Source of the DNA: Tridacna crocea
Taxonomy: Eukaryota > Mollusca > Bivalvia > Cardiida > Cardiidae
NCBI GenBank assembly: GCA_943736015.1
Contig: OX031069.1
Location: 26,107,235 to 26,171,234, forward strand
DNA length: 64,000 nt
Direction: 5' to 3'
The position numbers and the translations under genes are program-made. The notes below the pieces were generated by a model. The model worked only from the letters and a program-made list of their open reading frames with translations, made no database searches and was not told the origin of the DNA. Positions 12,079-24,000 of the stretch are shown here, piece after piece. Each line of letters starts with the position of its first letter. The first letter of the stretch is position 1.

Positions 12079-13863
12079 AAGAGGGCCAATGGCCCTGGAG
12101 CGCTCACCTTAGACTATAGCTTATGAGTGAAATTCAATTCTTTGAGCAACTTTGGTAAAGCTTCACCCAAGGAACAACCCTGGCAAGTTTCATCAAGATT
12201 GGCCCAGTGGGTTAGGAGAAGATGTTTAAAGAAATTGTTGACGGGCGACAGATAACGCACATAGGGCAATCAAATATCAAAGCTCTACACCTTCCAGTTT
12301 CAAAGAAGAATTTTATATTTTCCTTCTTTGGCCTATGTTCGAACTTGTGGTCCCCCAGGCTTGGTTAGTTTTAACCAAAGCAGCATCCATGGAACAAACT
12401 TGGTATAGGTCCACTCAAAGATGCTACATACAAAGTATCAAAGCTTTACACCTTCCCGTTTAAGAGAAAAAGAAATTTAAAATTTTCCTTCTTTGTTCCT
12501 ATGTTCCAACCTGTGACCTCCGGGGCATGGCCAGTTTTGATGCCAGGGACATCATATGACCAAACTTGGTAGAGGTCCACTAGAAGATACTGTATACCAA
12601 ATATCAAAGCTCTGCACCTTAAAGTTTCAGAGAAGATTTCTAAAGTTTTCCATCTTTGTTGCTATGTTCGAATCTGTAAACCCCGAGGCAGGGCCAGTTT
12701 TGATCCCAAGGGCACAATATGAACAAAATTGGTAGAGATCCACTAGGAATGGCTACATGCCAAATATCATAGCTCTATGCCTTCTAGTTTTAGAGAAGAA
12801 GAATTTCAAAATTTTCTTTCATTGTTCCTATGTTCGAACTTGTGACCCCTGGGACGGGGCCATTTTTGACTCCATGGGCATGATTTAAAAAAACTTGGTA
12901 GAGGTCCACTAGGAGATGCCACATACCAAATATCAAAGCTCTACGCCATCTAGTTTCAGAGAAGAAGAATTTTAAAGTTTTCCTTCTTTGTTCCTATGCT
13001 CGAACTAGTGACCCCAGGGTGGGGCCAGTTTTGACCCCAGGGACTTCATTTGAAAAAATTTGGTAGAGGTCCACTAGGAGATACAACAGACCAAATATCA
13101 AAGCTCTATGCTTTCTAGTTTCTGAGGAAAAGAATTTTAAAGTTTTCCGTCTTTCTTCCTAAGCTGACAAATTTGTGATCCCCGGGGTAGGGCCAGTATT
13201 GACCCCAGGGACATAATTGAACAAACTTGGTAGAGGTCCACTAGGAGATGCCACATACCAAATATCAAAGCTCTACGCCTTCAAGTTTCAGAAGAGAAGA
13301 TTTCTAAAGTTTTCCTTCTTTGTTCCTATGCTCAAACTTGTGACCCCCAGGGTGGGGCCAGTTTTGATCCAAGGGACATACCTTGAACAAACTTTGTAGA
13401 GGTCCACTAGGACATGTCACATACTAAATATCAAAGCTCTATGCCTTCAAGTTTCAAAAGAGAAGATATTTAAAGTTTTCCGTCTTTGTTCCTATGCTCA
13501 AAAATGCTAAAACGCGTTATCCCCCGGGATGGGCCCAGTTTTGACCTTAAGGGCATAATTTGAACAAAATTGGTAGTGGTCCATCAGGAAATGCTACATA
13601 ACAAATATCAAAGCTCTACCCCTTCTAGTTTCAGAGGAGAAGATTTTCAAAGATTTCGTTTTTTTTTCTTTTTGTTGCCATGGCAACCAGAGTTATGGGT
13701 GGAATTAAATTCTTTGAACAATTTTGGTAGAGCTTCACCCAAGGAACAAGTTTCATGAAGATTGACCCAGTGGTTTAGGAGGAGAAGATGTTTAAAGAAA
13801 CTGTTGGCTGACGCCGGGTGCCGCACAATAGCTCACCTTTAGCACTTAGTGCTAAGGTGAGCT
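12079..13863 (+). mobile_element. Complete tandem-core element, ~166 bp units
   Basis: Left hairpin GAGGGCCAATGGCCCTGG followed by GCTCACC. About nine units with ACCAAATATCAAAGCTCT follow, then unique sequence with TTGCCATGGCAACCAGAG and the right hairpin AGCTCACCTTTAGCAC/GTGCTAAGGTGAGCT. It keeps both ends, so it defines the family's structure. Confidence 0.85.
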
Positions 13864-13903
13864 AAAAATGTACAGAAAATTTCTTTTTTATACATGTATT
13901 CAG

Positions 13904-14068
13904 CGACGTAGGAAGGATTTCAAGATTGGGGGGGCTAACTTCGAAATACTGAGGTTTTTTGCGTGGTAGTTTCATTGCGCTAAGAACTCGTATTTTAGTT
14001 ACTATGATTTTCAAAATTATTGGGGGGGCTGAGCCCCCCCTAGCCCCCCCTGTTCCTACGGGCCTGGT
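13904..14068. mobile_element. CGTAGGAA-end element with G/C runs
   Basis: CAGCGACGTAGGAAGGATTT at the left and TTCCTACGGGCCTG at the right. Near the right end is GGGGGGGCTGAGCCCCCCC. CAGNG...CGTAGGAA termini resemble non-autonomous hAT elements, but no 8-bp duplication is clear. Confidence 0.6.
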
Positions 14069-14659
14069 ATTTACAGTTTCATATGAACAAAATCCTTGTT
14101 AAGCCTTAAAGCACCTTTTACAAATGTAGTTGCTGTTGTGGAATGTGTAGATCAAGATCAGGATGCACAAAATGCAGCCTGATCTTTGACCAACATTGTC
14201 CAATATTCTGAAGCACTCTTAGACTAGACAAGCCTTGAAATTGTGATTATTTGGGTCTTATTTCTGAACTGAAAATATATATTTTGGGTTTCTTCCTCCC
14301 TGTAGGGGCTTAAAGGTGGGTATTTAGAATTTTCACATCACACCAAATAAAAAAAAAAATATATATATATATCATTGAAATTTATATGAAAAAACAATAC
14401 AAATCATCAATAATTAAGAATCATAAAATTACAAAAACAATTTTTTTTATGGTATTCCCTTAAAAGGCTGCAAAGCCTCTTAAGCTATTTTTAAATTTCA
14501 CGCCAAAAACCAATAAAGCATTGTGGGAATGTCAAGTGACTGGCAAGTGACTAATAACGCTTAAAGTCTGTTACATAACAAACATGTAATAATTGTTTTC
14601 CATAATGTCTTCTTCAGACGGATGTTTGAAACTTTGTCTGTGTTTTCCTGTATTTATTA

Positions 14660-15042
14660 TAAGGTAACACCTGTGTAATGCACTTCTGGTGAACATGGGG
14701 CAAAAATTCCAATTGGTCGATATATAGGGATAAATAAGGATTTATGCAGAAATAATATTTTTGCACATTTCTAACGGATCAGAAATTCCGGTTATGTCTA
14801 TCTTGAAATTTGTTTTTGATACTTTTCTTAGTTTTCTGAAAAGGGAGGTAATCATTATCTCTTTTTGAATTAAGAATATAGTGGTTTTAGATTTATAAAT
14901 TAATGATAATTCAAAAAAGGACAAAATGGAAAAAATGAATCGGTGAAAGTCGTTCAATAATATTCATTTATATTAGTAGCTAATTTTGCAGGATGATATT
15001 TTAGTGGAAATAGCTGTTTTCCATTACACAGGTCTTACCTTA
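14660..15042. mobile_element. TAAGGTAA TIR element
   Basis: 383 bp with TAAGGTAACACCTGTGTAAT at the left and ATTACACAGGTCTTACCTTA at the right. No internal similarity between the arms. Confidence 0.65.
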
Positions 15043-15474
15043 AATGAGAGAATTGATAATCTAAAAATAGAACGTGTCTCCGGTTGGTGTCAACCTGGTC
15101 CGTAATAAATCTCTAATTTCTCGTGTTATCGGATTGTTTTCGACTACTGGGTTTTATGTATGCAAATTAAACAGCTATGGGAGTATAAGGATGATTTTTT
15201 TTGCATTTTTGTAAAATTTTCGTCCCAAAATCTGAAGGGCCACCTCCAGATTGGACTTCTTTTATGCATGTCTTTAATTTCTGAAAATCTAAAAACAGAA
15301 CTTCAAGTGGTTTTTGGGCTTTGTACAAATTGCAGTGACATATTACCAGAAGCTGTTGTCTGACCTTAAACCCACATTCACTTTCATAAAAATTCTCATG
15401 TCTTTCACTGACTGCCATAACAAATGAAAAAAGCTGTTTAACAGTAGGCAAAGTCGAAGATTTTCTATATATAC

Positions 15475-15702
15475 TTAACTCTTTACCAAACAACAAATTT
15501 TTGGACTTTACCAAATTCAATGCATCTACAGACAACAAATGGAATTTGGCAATATGATGATTTCTGACTTTGATAGGGTAGAAAATATTGTGGGAAAAGG
15601 AGAAAATGCTGATTACCAGCATTTTTTCCTTTTCCAACATTGTTTTCTAAAGGCTTCTTTCTCAGAGTCGTTAAAAGTCGTGTCTGTGTGGTAAAGAGTA
15701 AA
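15475..15702. mobile_element. TTAA MITE
   Basis: Full length with TTAACTCTTTACCAAACA at the left; the right TTAA has become TAAA. Confidence 0.88.
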
Positions 15703-16560
15703 TTCCGAACCTGTTTTAGCCTAGTAATACCTCACCTAAAATGTGTGACAGTGCACCTCAAAGATCAGAATGCACATTTTGCAATATAATCTTGATCCTA
15801 AACCATTCCAGAAAGCACATTACCTGGTGTTCAGTATTCCTAAAATCATTTTAAGTAACATTTATAGAATTTAACAGATAGCATGTGCTAAGTCAAGGGA
15901 AGACATCTTTATGCAGCAATATTGAACAATAATTTGAGTTAGCTCCCTTGTATGACCATACACACCGGGATACTTAGAGTGTTTTTCTGTACATCGAAAT
16001 GTTTTACAGATTACCATCTGGATAGAAAAACCTGTTCATGACAATTGAAAAGAAGTGAGTTCTTAACATTCTCAACAAACATGAGTTTGAAAACATTGCT
16101 TTAACTGGCATTTTAGAAAGAAGTACATATATTTCATTTCATGCTTTCCAGCGGACTTTCCAGAAATACCTGATAATCAGTGAAATATTTTTGAATATTT
16201 CATGGTTACGACCAGAGAAAATACCAATTTTTTGTATTCTAACTCTTCAACTGCAGGCGGAAACAGTTGTTCCCACACACTAGTTACCTAGATAAAATGC
16301 ACATGCCTCACAACTAGATGGAAATATGACAGAATTTACCTAACATTTCTCGCACTTGACATAATATTGAACTGTGTTGCTATGCAAAGCCGCATATGCC
16401 ATGGGAAATAACCAACAATAACTGTACTAAATTTTGCCATGACAACTAAATGTATTTACTAGTTATTATTTCCACTGACTTGTAATGTATGTCTTTTTTA
16501 CTCACCTTTACTTTGTTTCTTGTGGTTTTCTACACTTGTCAATTTACCAGACCTCATATT
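15703..16560. other. Non-coding, no feature recognised
   Basis: No exon-like frame, palindrome or recognised repeat. A missing 5' exon of the P450 could lie here or up to 17 kb, but no convincing ATG plus donor was found. Confidence 0.5.
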
Positions 16561-16564
16561 TTTC

Positions 16565-16970
16565 AGATCTTGATGGAGAAAATACTGGTACCAAGCATTT
16601 TTTCCCTTTCCCAAAATGTTTTTGACTTTGGCAAAGACAAATCTAGTTATTTAACCCATACTCTGTCAACTGTGTCTGCAACTAGTTTCATCATACATTA
16701 GTCCAAAATTCTATTAAAAGTTAATAGTACTGGCTAATTGAGAACAAATTTTCTACCACAAGTAACTTAAATTTTGCTTTAATCTTTTACCAAATATTCC
16801 TGTGTTTAAACCACCCAAAAGAAAAAAGCTATTTAAAATTTTAAAAACATGAATTGATTCCTTTTCATAAAATTCTTTTAAAATCAAGTCCCATTATTTG
16901 AAGTAAACTTTTGTTCTGTCTGCAAATGCTTTTCATTTTGGATGAATTCAAATTTTATCCCCCAGGACAA
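16565..16970. mobile_element. Two degenerate TTAA MITEs
   Basis: A hairpin piece at 16571-16625 and a decayed copy at about 16782-16965 starting TTTTACCAAATATTCC. Both are much older than their neighbours. Confidence 0.5.
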
Positions 16971-17208
16971 ACCTGTCTAAAATTGGATGAAATAATACAT
17001 GTGACTTAAAATTTGAAACTTGTTTAACCCATTACCACACAATCCCTACTTTTGACGCCCCTCAAACATTACAATTTTAGGCTTTTCCAAATTGAGTGCA
17101 ACTAAAGACAATGATTTTGATTCAATTCAAATAATGTGATTTGCCTTTGGAAGTATATGTATAAAAAACATTGTGGGTACCCACAATTTTTTCAAATGCT
17201 TGTATAAA

Positions 17209-17782
17209 CAATTCATTTTACATCAAGATACAAGTTCTTACAATTCATACTAATCTCTCTCTATTCTGCTTCCTGGGAACTACACAAGTACTTGCGCCAA
17301 GTGTGTGGCTACTCATCTTTGCAAGCCAAGGCTGACGATTCACTACGCTACTCTACCCTTGGCTGACCAAGCTGGATTTTTACATTCCCCCATACGCATT
17401 TTCATTGGATGCAGCCAGCTCTAACTGCAACAAATGAAATCACTGGTAGCATTTCATCTCTGATAAAAATAGAACAAGGTCGCTATCTTTCGAATAGAAG
17501 GTAAACATGGAAACCCACATGGATGTCTGCTTATCGCTTCATGTGTATTCGTAAGTGGTTTGTAAAACGATATTAAATTGGCTTTTATGATGTAAAGGAG
17601 GGTAATAACCAGCATCAAATAGAGGGAGCATGGTAGGAATTTTGAAATCGGGCTCAATCGGCCAAGGTAAGTGATCAAAACCTTGGCTTGCGAAGATGGT
17701 GGCTAATGGCCTAGTTCCCAGTTAGCAGAATCAAGAGAAATTAGTGTAAGTTGTAAGAACTTGTTTCCCAATCAATGTAAAA
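17209..17782. mobile_element. Inverted-arm element inside the MITE
   Basis: Arms of about 65 bp containing ACAAGTTCTTACAATTCATA and its complement GTGTAAGTTGTAAGAACTTG. Direct flanks ATGCTTGTATA and ATGCTTGTTATA look like a target duplication. One arm also occurs at about 29365, next to a tRNA-like sequence, so the arms may be SINE tails in opposite orientation. Confidence 0.65.
17314..17698. mobile_element. CATCTT element with 9-bp TSD, Mutator-like
   Basis: 385 bp. Terminal repeats about 34 bp, CATCTTTGCAAGCCAAGGCT at the left and a complement ending GCGAAGATG at the right. It is flanked by GTGGCTACT and GTGGCTAAT. A 9-bp duplication is typical of Mutator-type transposition. No coding sequence. 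Confidence 0.8.
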
Positions 17783-17845
17783 TGCTTGTTATACCGAGAT
17801 CATTAGAAGTTGGGATTGAGTGGTAATGGGTTAATTCATTTTCAG

Positions 17846-18094
17846 GTGATACTCATTCTGCTGATCAGCATCCTACTCTACTACCCCATCAAAGACCTCT
17901 ACCTAGTATACATAAAGGGGATCCCCCCTGGACCCATTTCTCTACCCTTAATTGGCAGTCTACATCTGATGAGCCCACGTACCCCTCATCTATCTGTGGG
18001 TAAACTTTACAAGAAATATGGACCAATCATCAGCCTTCGAATGGGTCCCTTTGGACGAGCTGTATTTGTTAGTGATCTACAACTGATTGATGAA
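17846..18094 (+). CDS. P450 exon a: membrane anchor and proline hinge
   Basis: It has 83 codons and is phase 0 at both ends. The acceptor TTTTCAG lies immediately before and the donor GTAAGC after. It encodes the end of the N-terminal anchor, the IPPGP hinge and the A-helix/beta-1 region (KLYKKYGPIISLRMG). The acceptor lies only 11 bp after the TTAA that closes a palindromic MITE, so the branch point must be within or before transposon sequence. Confidence 0.9.
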
Positions 18095-21000
18095 GTAAGC
18101 ACAGCTAGCTTTTCTTCTTTTCAACAATTCATCTTTCAACTAGCTGTTTATCAAACGTTTATGTATGTTAACCTATTACCACACAATCCCTACTTTTGAC
18201 ACCCCTGAGAAAGAAGCCTTTAGAAAACATTGTGGGAAATGGAGAAAATGCTGGTAACCAGCATTTTCTCCTTTTCCCACAATATTTTCTACTCTTCACA
18301 AAACAAATTTCAAAATTTCAGTCACTTTTATTTTGTTGTCTGCAAATGCTTTCAATTTGAACAAGTCCATAATTTTGTCGTCTGGTAATGAGTTAACGGC
18401 GTTTGGGGCGAGGCTGTTGAAAACAGCTCCTTTTACCAATGATGTTTTTCATACTATCAGCGCAAATCTCATCCTTATTACCATATTTGAAAATGTCATC
18501 TGCAAAACTTATCAGTGTTGGCAAGTCTAAAATCAATTTTGATTTAAAAAGAGCTAACACTTTACTCCATAGATACTCATTTCTATGCATTGCTTGTAGG
18601 AGCCTTAGAAAAACATCGTAGCAAAAGGTGAAATTGCTTGTCAAGAGCAATTTCACCTTTTGCCACAATGTTTTCTATGCTATCACAAAGGTGCATAAAT
18701 TATGCACATATGACATAAGAGACAGCTTCATCCGCACTGTTATTTAGGGTCAATTAGAGATACCATTGAAATGCCTTAAGGGGTAAAGGGTTAAGTTGCT
18801 TGATATAGTCCCTACTATCTACATGGTTTGGTCCCCATTCAAGGCCCTGGGTGTCCTTGGTCAAGACCACTTAAAGCCCAAGTTTAGTACATGTGGAGAC
18901 CAGGATAAACATGGATTAGTGAGCTGTTGCTGTGATATAGGTTAAGTAAACTTGAAGGCAGCATAAAACATCATTCTTTGATACATTGTTGTAGAAAAGA
19001 AAAAAATTCCGGCTAGCAGCATTTTTCTCCAGGTCTTTTTCTCCTTTTCCCATCAACACCCCTCACAACATACGTCAGTGTCACGTCATAGGTAGTGATA
19101 TCGGACCCTTGTTATAAAGTCAGTGTGCGTGTTTGGCAAGACTGTTTTTTTTTTTAATCGTTCCTTTAAATGATCTGAAAAAGACCTCCAAAGCGTACAA
19201 TGCCTAGGGACTTTGTTTTTTTGTCAAAGCTTTTGTTAACTACTTATAATAATGGAATAGACTTCGACCAACTATTAAAACTCAATCACTTTTTGATATT
19301 TGGTCAAAGTGTTTGTACATATAGACATCTGCTTCCTGTCTAAAACATCAGAATATTAAATGTATTCATCTAATGTCTTTGATAAATATATGAGAGTCTT
19401 TGTAGTCCGTTTGTATCCACCCAAGCCAGCCTCATTCTATCTTCATATCGTACTTACTTTCCAATATAAATTACGAAAATGTGCAGGTACGATATCACTT
19501 CCTGTGACACAGGTTGTTACCCTTAATCCAGTTTTGATCTTTCCAAGGACAAATTTCAATTTCTAGTTTCTTTTGCTATGGGGTCTTAATAGTCATGTTT
19601 TAAAAATACTTGAACAAGTGACGAGCGTAGAACTTGTTGTTTGGTAAAAAGCTCAAGCGCGGATCCTGATATCTTTCTCAGCGGGGGTCCCACCGAAAAC
19701 GCACTCGTCTTATTATATGATACTTTGGTTTCCGGATCTCAGTGGATGTTAGCCGTTTACAAGAAAAGTCAATGTTTCCAGTTCTAACCATGAGGAAGTC
19801 TCCCCATTTAGAACCTTTTTTTTTTTTTAAGTTATGACTGTATTTTACATAAATGCTGTGCAATATCAAACCAGTACCATTTCACGAATCCGGCAACCGC
19901 ATTTTTGCCAAAATTCCAGGAGGGTTCGGACCCCCGGTCCTCCCCTCTGGATCTGCCCATGAAGCTAATACTTAACCCTATACCAAACAATCCCTGGTTT
20001 TTTGGACCCAGGGACAGACGCTTTCTAAAAACATTGTGGGAAAAGGAGAAAATGCTGGTAACCAGCATTTTTCCCTTTCCCACAATGTTTTTGACTCCTC
20101 TGAAGTCAAAATCCAATTTTTGAGTAATATTTATTTCGTCATCTGCAAATATTTTAATTTGGACCAGTCAAAAATTTTGTTGTTTGGTAAAGTTAAGACT
20201 TAACACTTAACCCATTACCAAACGACAATATTTAAGACTGGTCCAAATTGAAAGCATTTGCAGACGACAAAATAAAAGTGACTGAAAATTTGAAATTTGT
20301 TTTGTGAAGGGTAAAAAGCATTGTGGGAAAAGGAGAAAATGCTGGTTACCAGCATTTTCTCCTTTTCTCACAATGTTTTTTAAAGGCTTCTTTCTCAGAG
20401 GCGTCAAAAGTAGGGATTGTGTGGTAATGGGTTAACCCTTTGCCACACAATCCCTGGTTTTTACAACCTGGAGGAAGAAGCCTTCTGAAAGCATTGTGGG
20501 AAAAAAAAATGCTGGTACCCAGCATTTTCTCCTTTTCCCACAATCTTTTCAACTCTTCTAAATTCAAGTTTCAAATTTTGACGTCATGCCTATTTTGTCT
20601 GCAAATGCTTTCAATTTGGACAAGTCTAAAGTTTCGTCGTTCGGTAAAGAGTTTTTACCCGTAACTTAACAATAAACTGAAAAATTTCAGACTTAAGACC
20701 AAATACAAAGCATTTTGCAGATGACAGAATCCAATGTTGCTAAAATTATGTTCTCTGTCTTAGATAGGATTAGACAGCATTTGGGAAAAAGGAATAATAG
20801 CTAGTTACCAGCATTTTCATCTTTTCCTCGTTAAATTTTCAAGGACCTTTTTTCCTCAAGATCGTTATAACTCCAAAATGTGAGGTAAGGGGTAAACTCA
20901 TTACCAAACGACAATATTTTAAGCTTGCCCAAAGTGAAAGCATTTGCAGACGACAATACAAAAGTGACTGAAAATTTGAAGTTTGTTCTGTGAAGGGTAG

Positions 21001-24000
21001 AAAACATTGTGTGAAAAGGAGAAAATGCTGGTTACCAGCATTTTCTCCTTTTCCCACAATGTTTTCTAAAGGCTTCTTTCTCAGGGTCCTCAAAAGTAGG
21101 GAATGTGTGGTAATGGGTTAACTCATTACCAAACAATAATATTTTAGATTTGTCCAAATCGAAAGCATTTGCAGACGACAAAATAAAAGTGACTGAAAAT
21201 TTGAAATCTGTTTTGTGAAGGGTAGAAAACATTGTGGGACAAGGAGAAAATACTGGTTACCAGCATTTTCTCCTTTTCCTACAATGTTTTCTAAAGGCTT
21301 CTTCCTCAGGGGCGTCAAAAGTAGGGATTGTGTGGTAATGGGTTAAACAAATTTTGTTTATTCCTAAATTTCTTATATCTTATTCAGGTTTTCACTAAGA
21401 CAGATATCAGTGACCGACCCAAGCTGCCCTTTATAGAGATAATCAACAATGGGGCTGATGGTATAGGATCCTGTCCATGTGGATCAGAGAAATGGAGGTA
21501 CCTGGTTCGAGTCTTACAACAAGGACAGGCCAAGTTCTCAAACAACAATCTGTATGAGCAGATCCATCCATATTTGGAGATACTTATAGAAAGGTATAAA
21601 TTCAAATCATTATCTCCTGCTAGATGGCATTCTACAAATACACATCTATCTAATTTGGGCATTCTGGGTACAGAGCCGGACTACTTTTCAAAACTACAAC
21701 ATTACTTTGAATTTCAAAATTACGTAAACATTTACTCAATAAAACCCTACCTATTGTGATTCATTCAGCTGTGATCAGCTTGTAAGTAAATTATGTACCA
21801 GCCATTTATTGAAACAGCCACTACAGGCTTGAATGGTAGCTTCAGCATATGGGTAAGCGGCATCTTCGCAACCCAAGGCTGACGATTCACTACGCTACTC
21901 TACGCTTGGCAGATCAAGCTTGATTTTTTACATTCTCCCCATATGCTTTTTCATTGGATGCAGCCAGCTCTAACTGCAATGAATGAGATCGCCCGTAGCA
22001 TTTCATCTTTGATAAAAATAGAATAAGGTTGCTACCGTTCGAACAGAAGGTAAACATGGAAATGCATGTGGATGTCTGCTTATGGCTTCATGTGTATTTG
22101 TAAGCGGTTTGTAAAACAACATTTCATTGGCTTTTAGAAATATGATGTAAAGGGGGTAATAACCAGCATCCAACAGAGGGCGCATCGCAATCGGGCTCAA
22201 TCAGCCAAGGTAAGATGCACGTAGTGATCGTAACCTTGGCCTGCAAAGATGGGTAAGCGAGGAATAAGCCCTACTTTGCCCTAGCATAATATGGGATCTG
22301 ATATGCGTCATAGCAAACAGGTTGAATTTCGAAGAATATGTCATGTGCAAACAACACATTCAAACAGATATGAGACATACACTGGGAAAGAGGAAATAAA
22401 TAAATCTGCAAAAAGTATCAACTCTGAGCAGGCTGACATTATGTCAAAACTTTTTACTATTCTTTAATTTTCTGCATCATCAAAAGACCTGTCTACCCAT
22501 TATTCAGTCAGCTAATAACCCTTTACCACATAAACTCAAGTTTTAACAACTCTAGGGAAGTAGCTTTTTAATCCATATTCATGTCATATCTTGCTTGGCA
22601 CAAGGCAGATAGGCATTAAACCCCCTGCTTCTTAAGAACTCCAAAATCAAAGAAGGCTTGGTGCAAACATTTTTTTCCTTTTTCTACAATGTTTTCAAAA
22701 GTGTCCCTCCTTAAGGCTGAAGATCCCTGAACAAGGTAGGCAAGGTAAAATAACATCAGTAACTTTAAGTTCTTGCACTCCTTCCTTGTTCACTGATTAA
22801 GTCTTTATGTCCAGGTTTGCTGAAAAAGGCCATGGCGGTTATGATCCCAGAGGGGACATTGTGAAGACCTGTTCTGCTATATTTAGTTCCATTGTGTACG
22901 GAATCAAAACTGAGAGTTTAGAGAGCGCAGACCTCAAATCCAGAATGGTGTATCACAACACAGTGATGTCATGTCTAAACCCCTCCCATTTCCTAAACAT
23001 ACTGCCCTCAATATGGCTGATACCTTCCTCTCTGAAGAGAACAATTAAAGCATGCATACAGGTAAGAATATCTTACTGAAACCTTCATCAAGCATCACAG
23101 AAAAGTGTGTATCTTTTTTCCACAATGTTTTCCAAAGATTGTTTAGTAAAAGGTTCAGTAGAACTAAGATGCACTATATCAATACAAATGGAAACAAAGC
23201 AAAACTGCATCTAGATCGTTAATTAATCAATATTCTGCATTAGTATAGCAGGTTTCTTAGTGAAGATCACGTCACAGAAAGTACTGACTAAATCCATGAT
23301 AATAATGTTATCATCCTCCTCGGAAAATTCTATGTTGTTTTACCTCTAGTTAACAGCTCCTTTTTGAAAATATAATGCCCTGAGGAGTCTGCTAAACTGT
23401 TACCAAATTAATTCTCTTTATTTGTTTCAAGGCTAAAAGAAATTGTTGGTGCTCGGTGGTTTCTCCTTTTACCAAATTGCATTTACACTTTGTTTACTGC
23501 TTTTTCAATAAGGAACGATACCATCAGCCATCAGCAGTGTATTAATGCTTAAAACTTGGATAAATCTAAAACTTTAGTCATCGGTTGCCTACTTTATTTA
23601 ACCTCACCCTGACCTTTATGTTGAATATATAAAGTAGTTATATAAAAAGAACTCTTAATACCATTCAGAAAATTATATATACCTGGAAGGATACAGGTAA
23701 GTAATTCAATCTGAGCATACCATATAGTATATATCCGTGATTTTTCCAGACAAAACTGACAATGCTCCGTGTGCAAAGGAAAAAAATAAAATCTTAATTT
23801 ATGCAAATGATGTTGAGCTGGGTTAGGTTAAATGAAGTTAGAGATAGTGCAAAGCAACTTCCCCCTAAAAAAGTTTTTAATTTTTCCTATCCCTGTTTTT
23901 CACACACAGCACAGAGAAAGTCAGATGGCCGAACAGTTACAGGGCCACATTGAGCAAATTGACGACAACAACCTTAAAGACATGATGGACATTGCAGCCC

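Larger units (their letters stand above)
17024..17834. mobile_element. TTAA MITE split by nested elements
   Basis: The left part is 17024 to about 17208 and the right part about 17783-17834 (AGAAGTTGGGATTGAGTGG to TTAA). Between them lies a foldback element that itself holds a 9-bp-TSD element. The right end is 11 bp from the acceptor of the first visible P450 exon. Confidence 0.8.

Noticed and set aside
12079-13863. CRISPR-like array
   Set aside because: The repeats are ~166 bp diverged tandem units without unique spacers, in a eukaryotic element.
15167-15640. 157-residue minus-strand open frame as a gene
   Set aside because: Its first part is MITE sequence; the remainder shows no recognisable domain or splice structure.
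16489-16701. Hydrophobic open frame starting MSFLLTFTLFLVVFYTC as P450 first exon
   Set aside because: It runs into a decayed MITE and has no donor that joins in phase convincingly; composition alone is not enough.
17810-17845. Possible start of the P450 just before the first visible exon
   Set aside because: The frame opens with TTG inside a MITE terminus and is followed by TTTTCAG, an acceptor.
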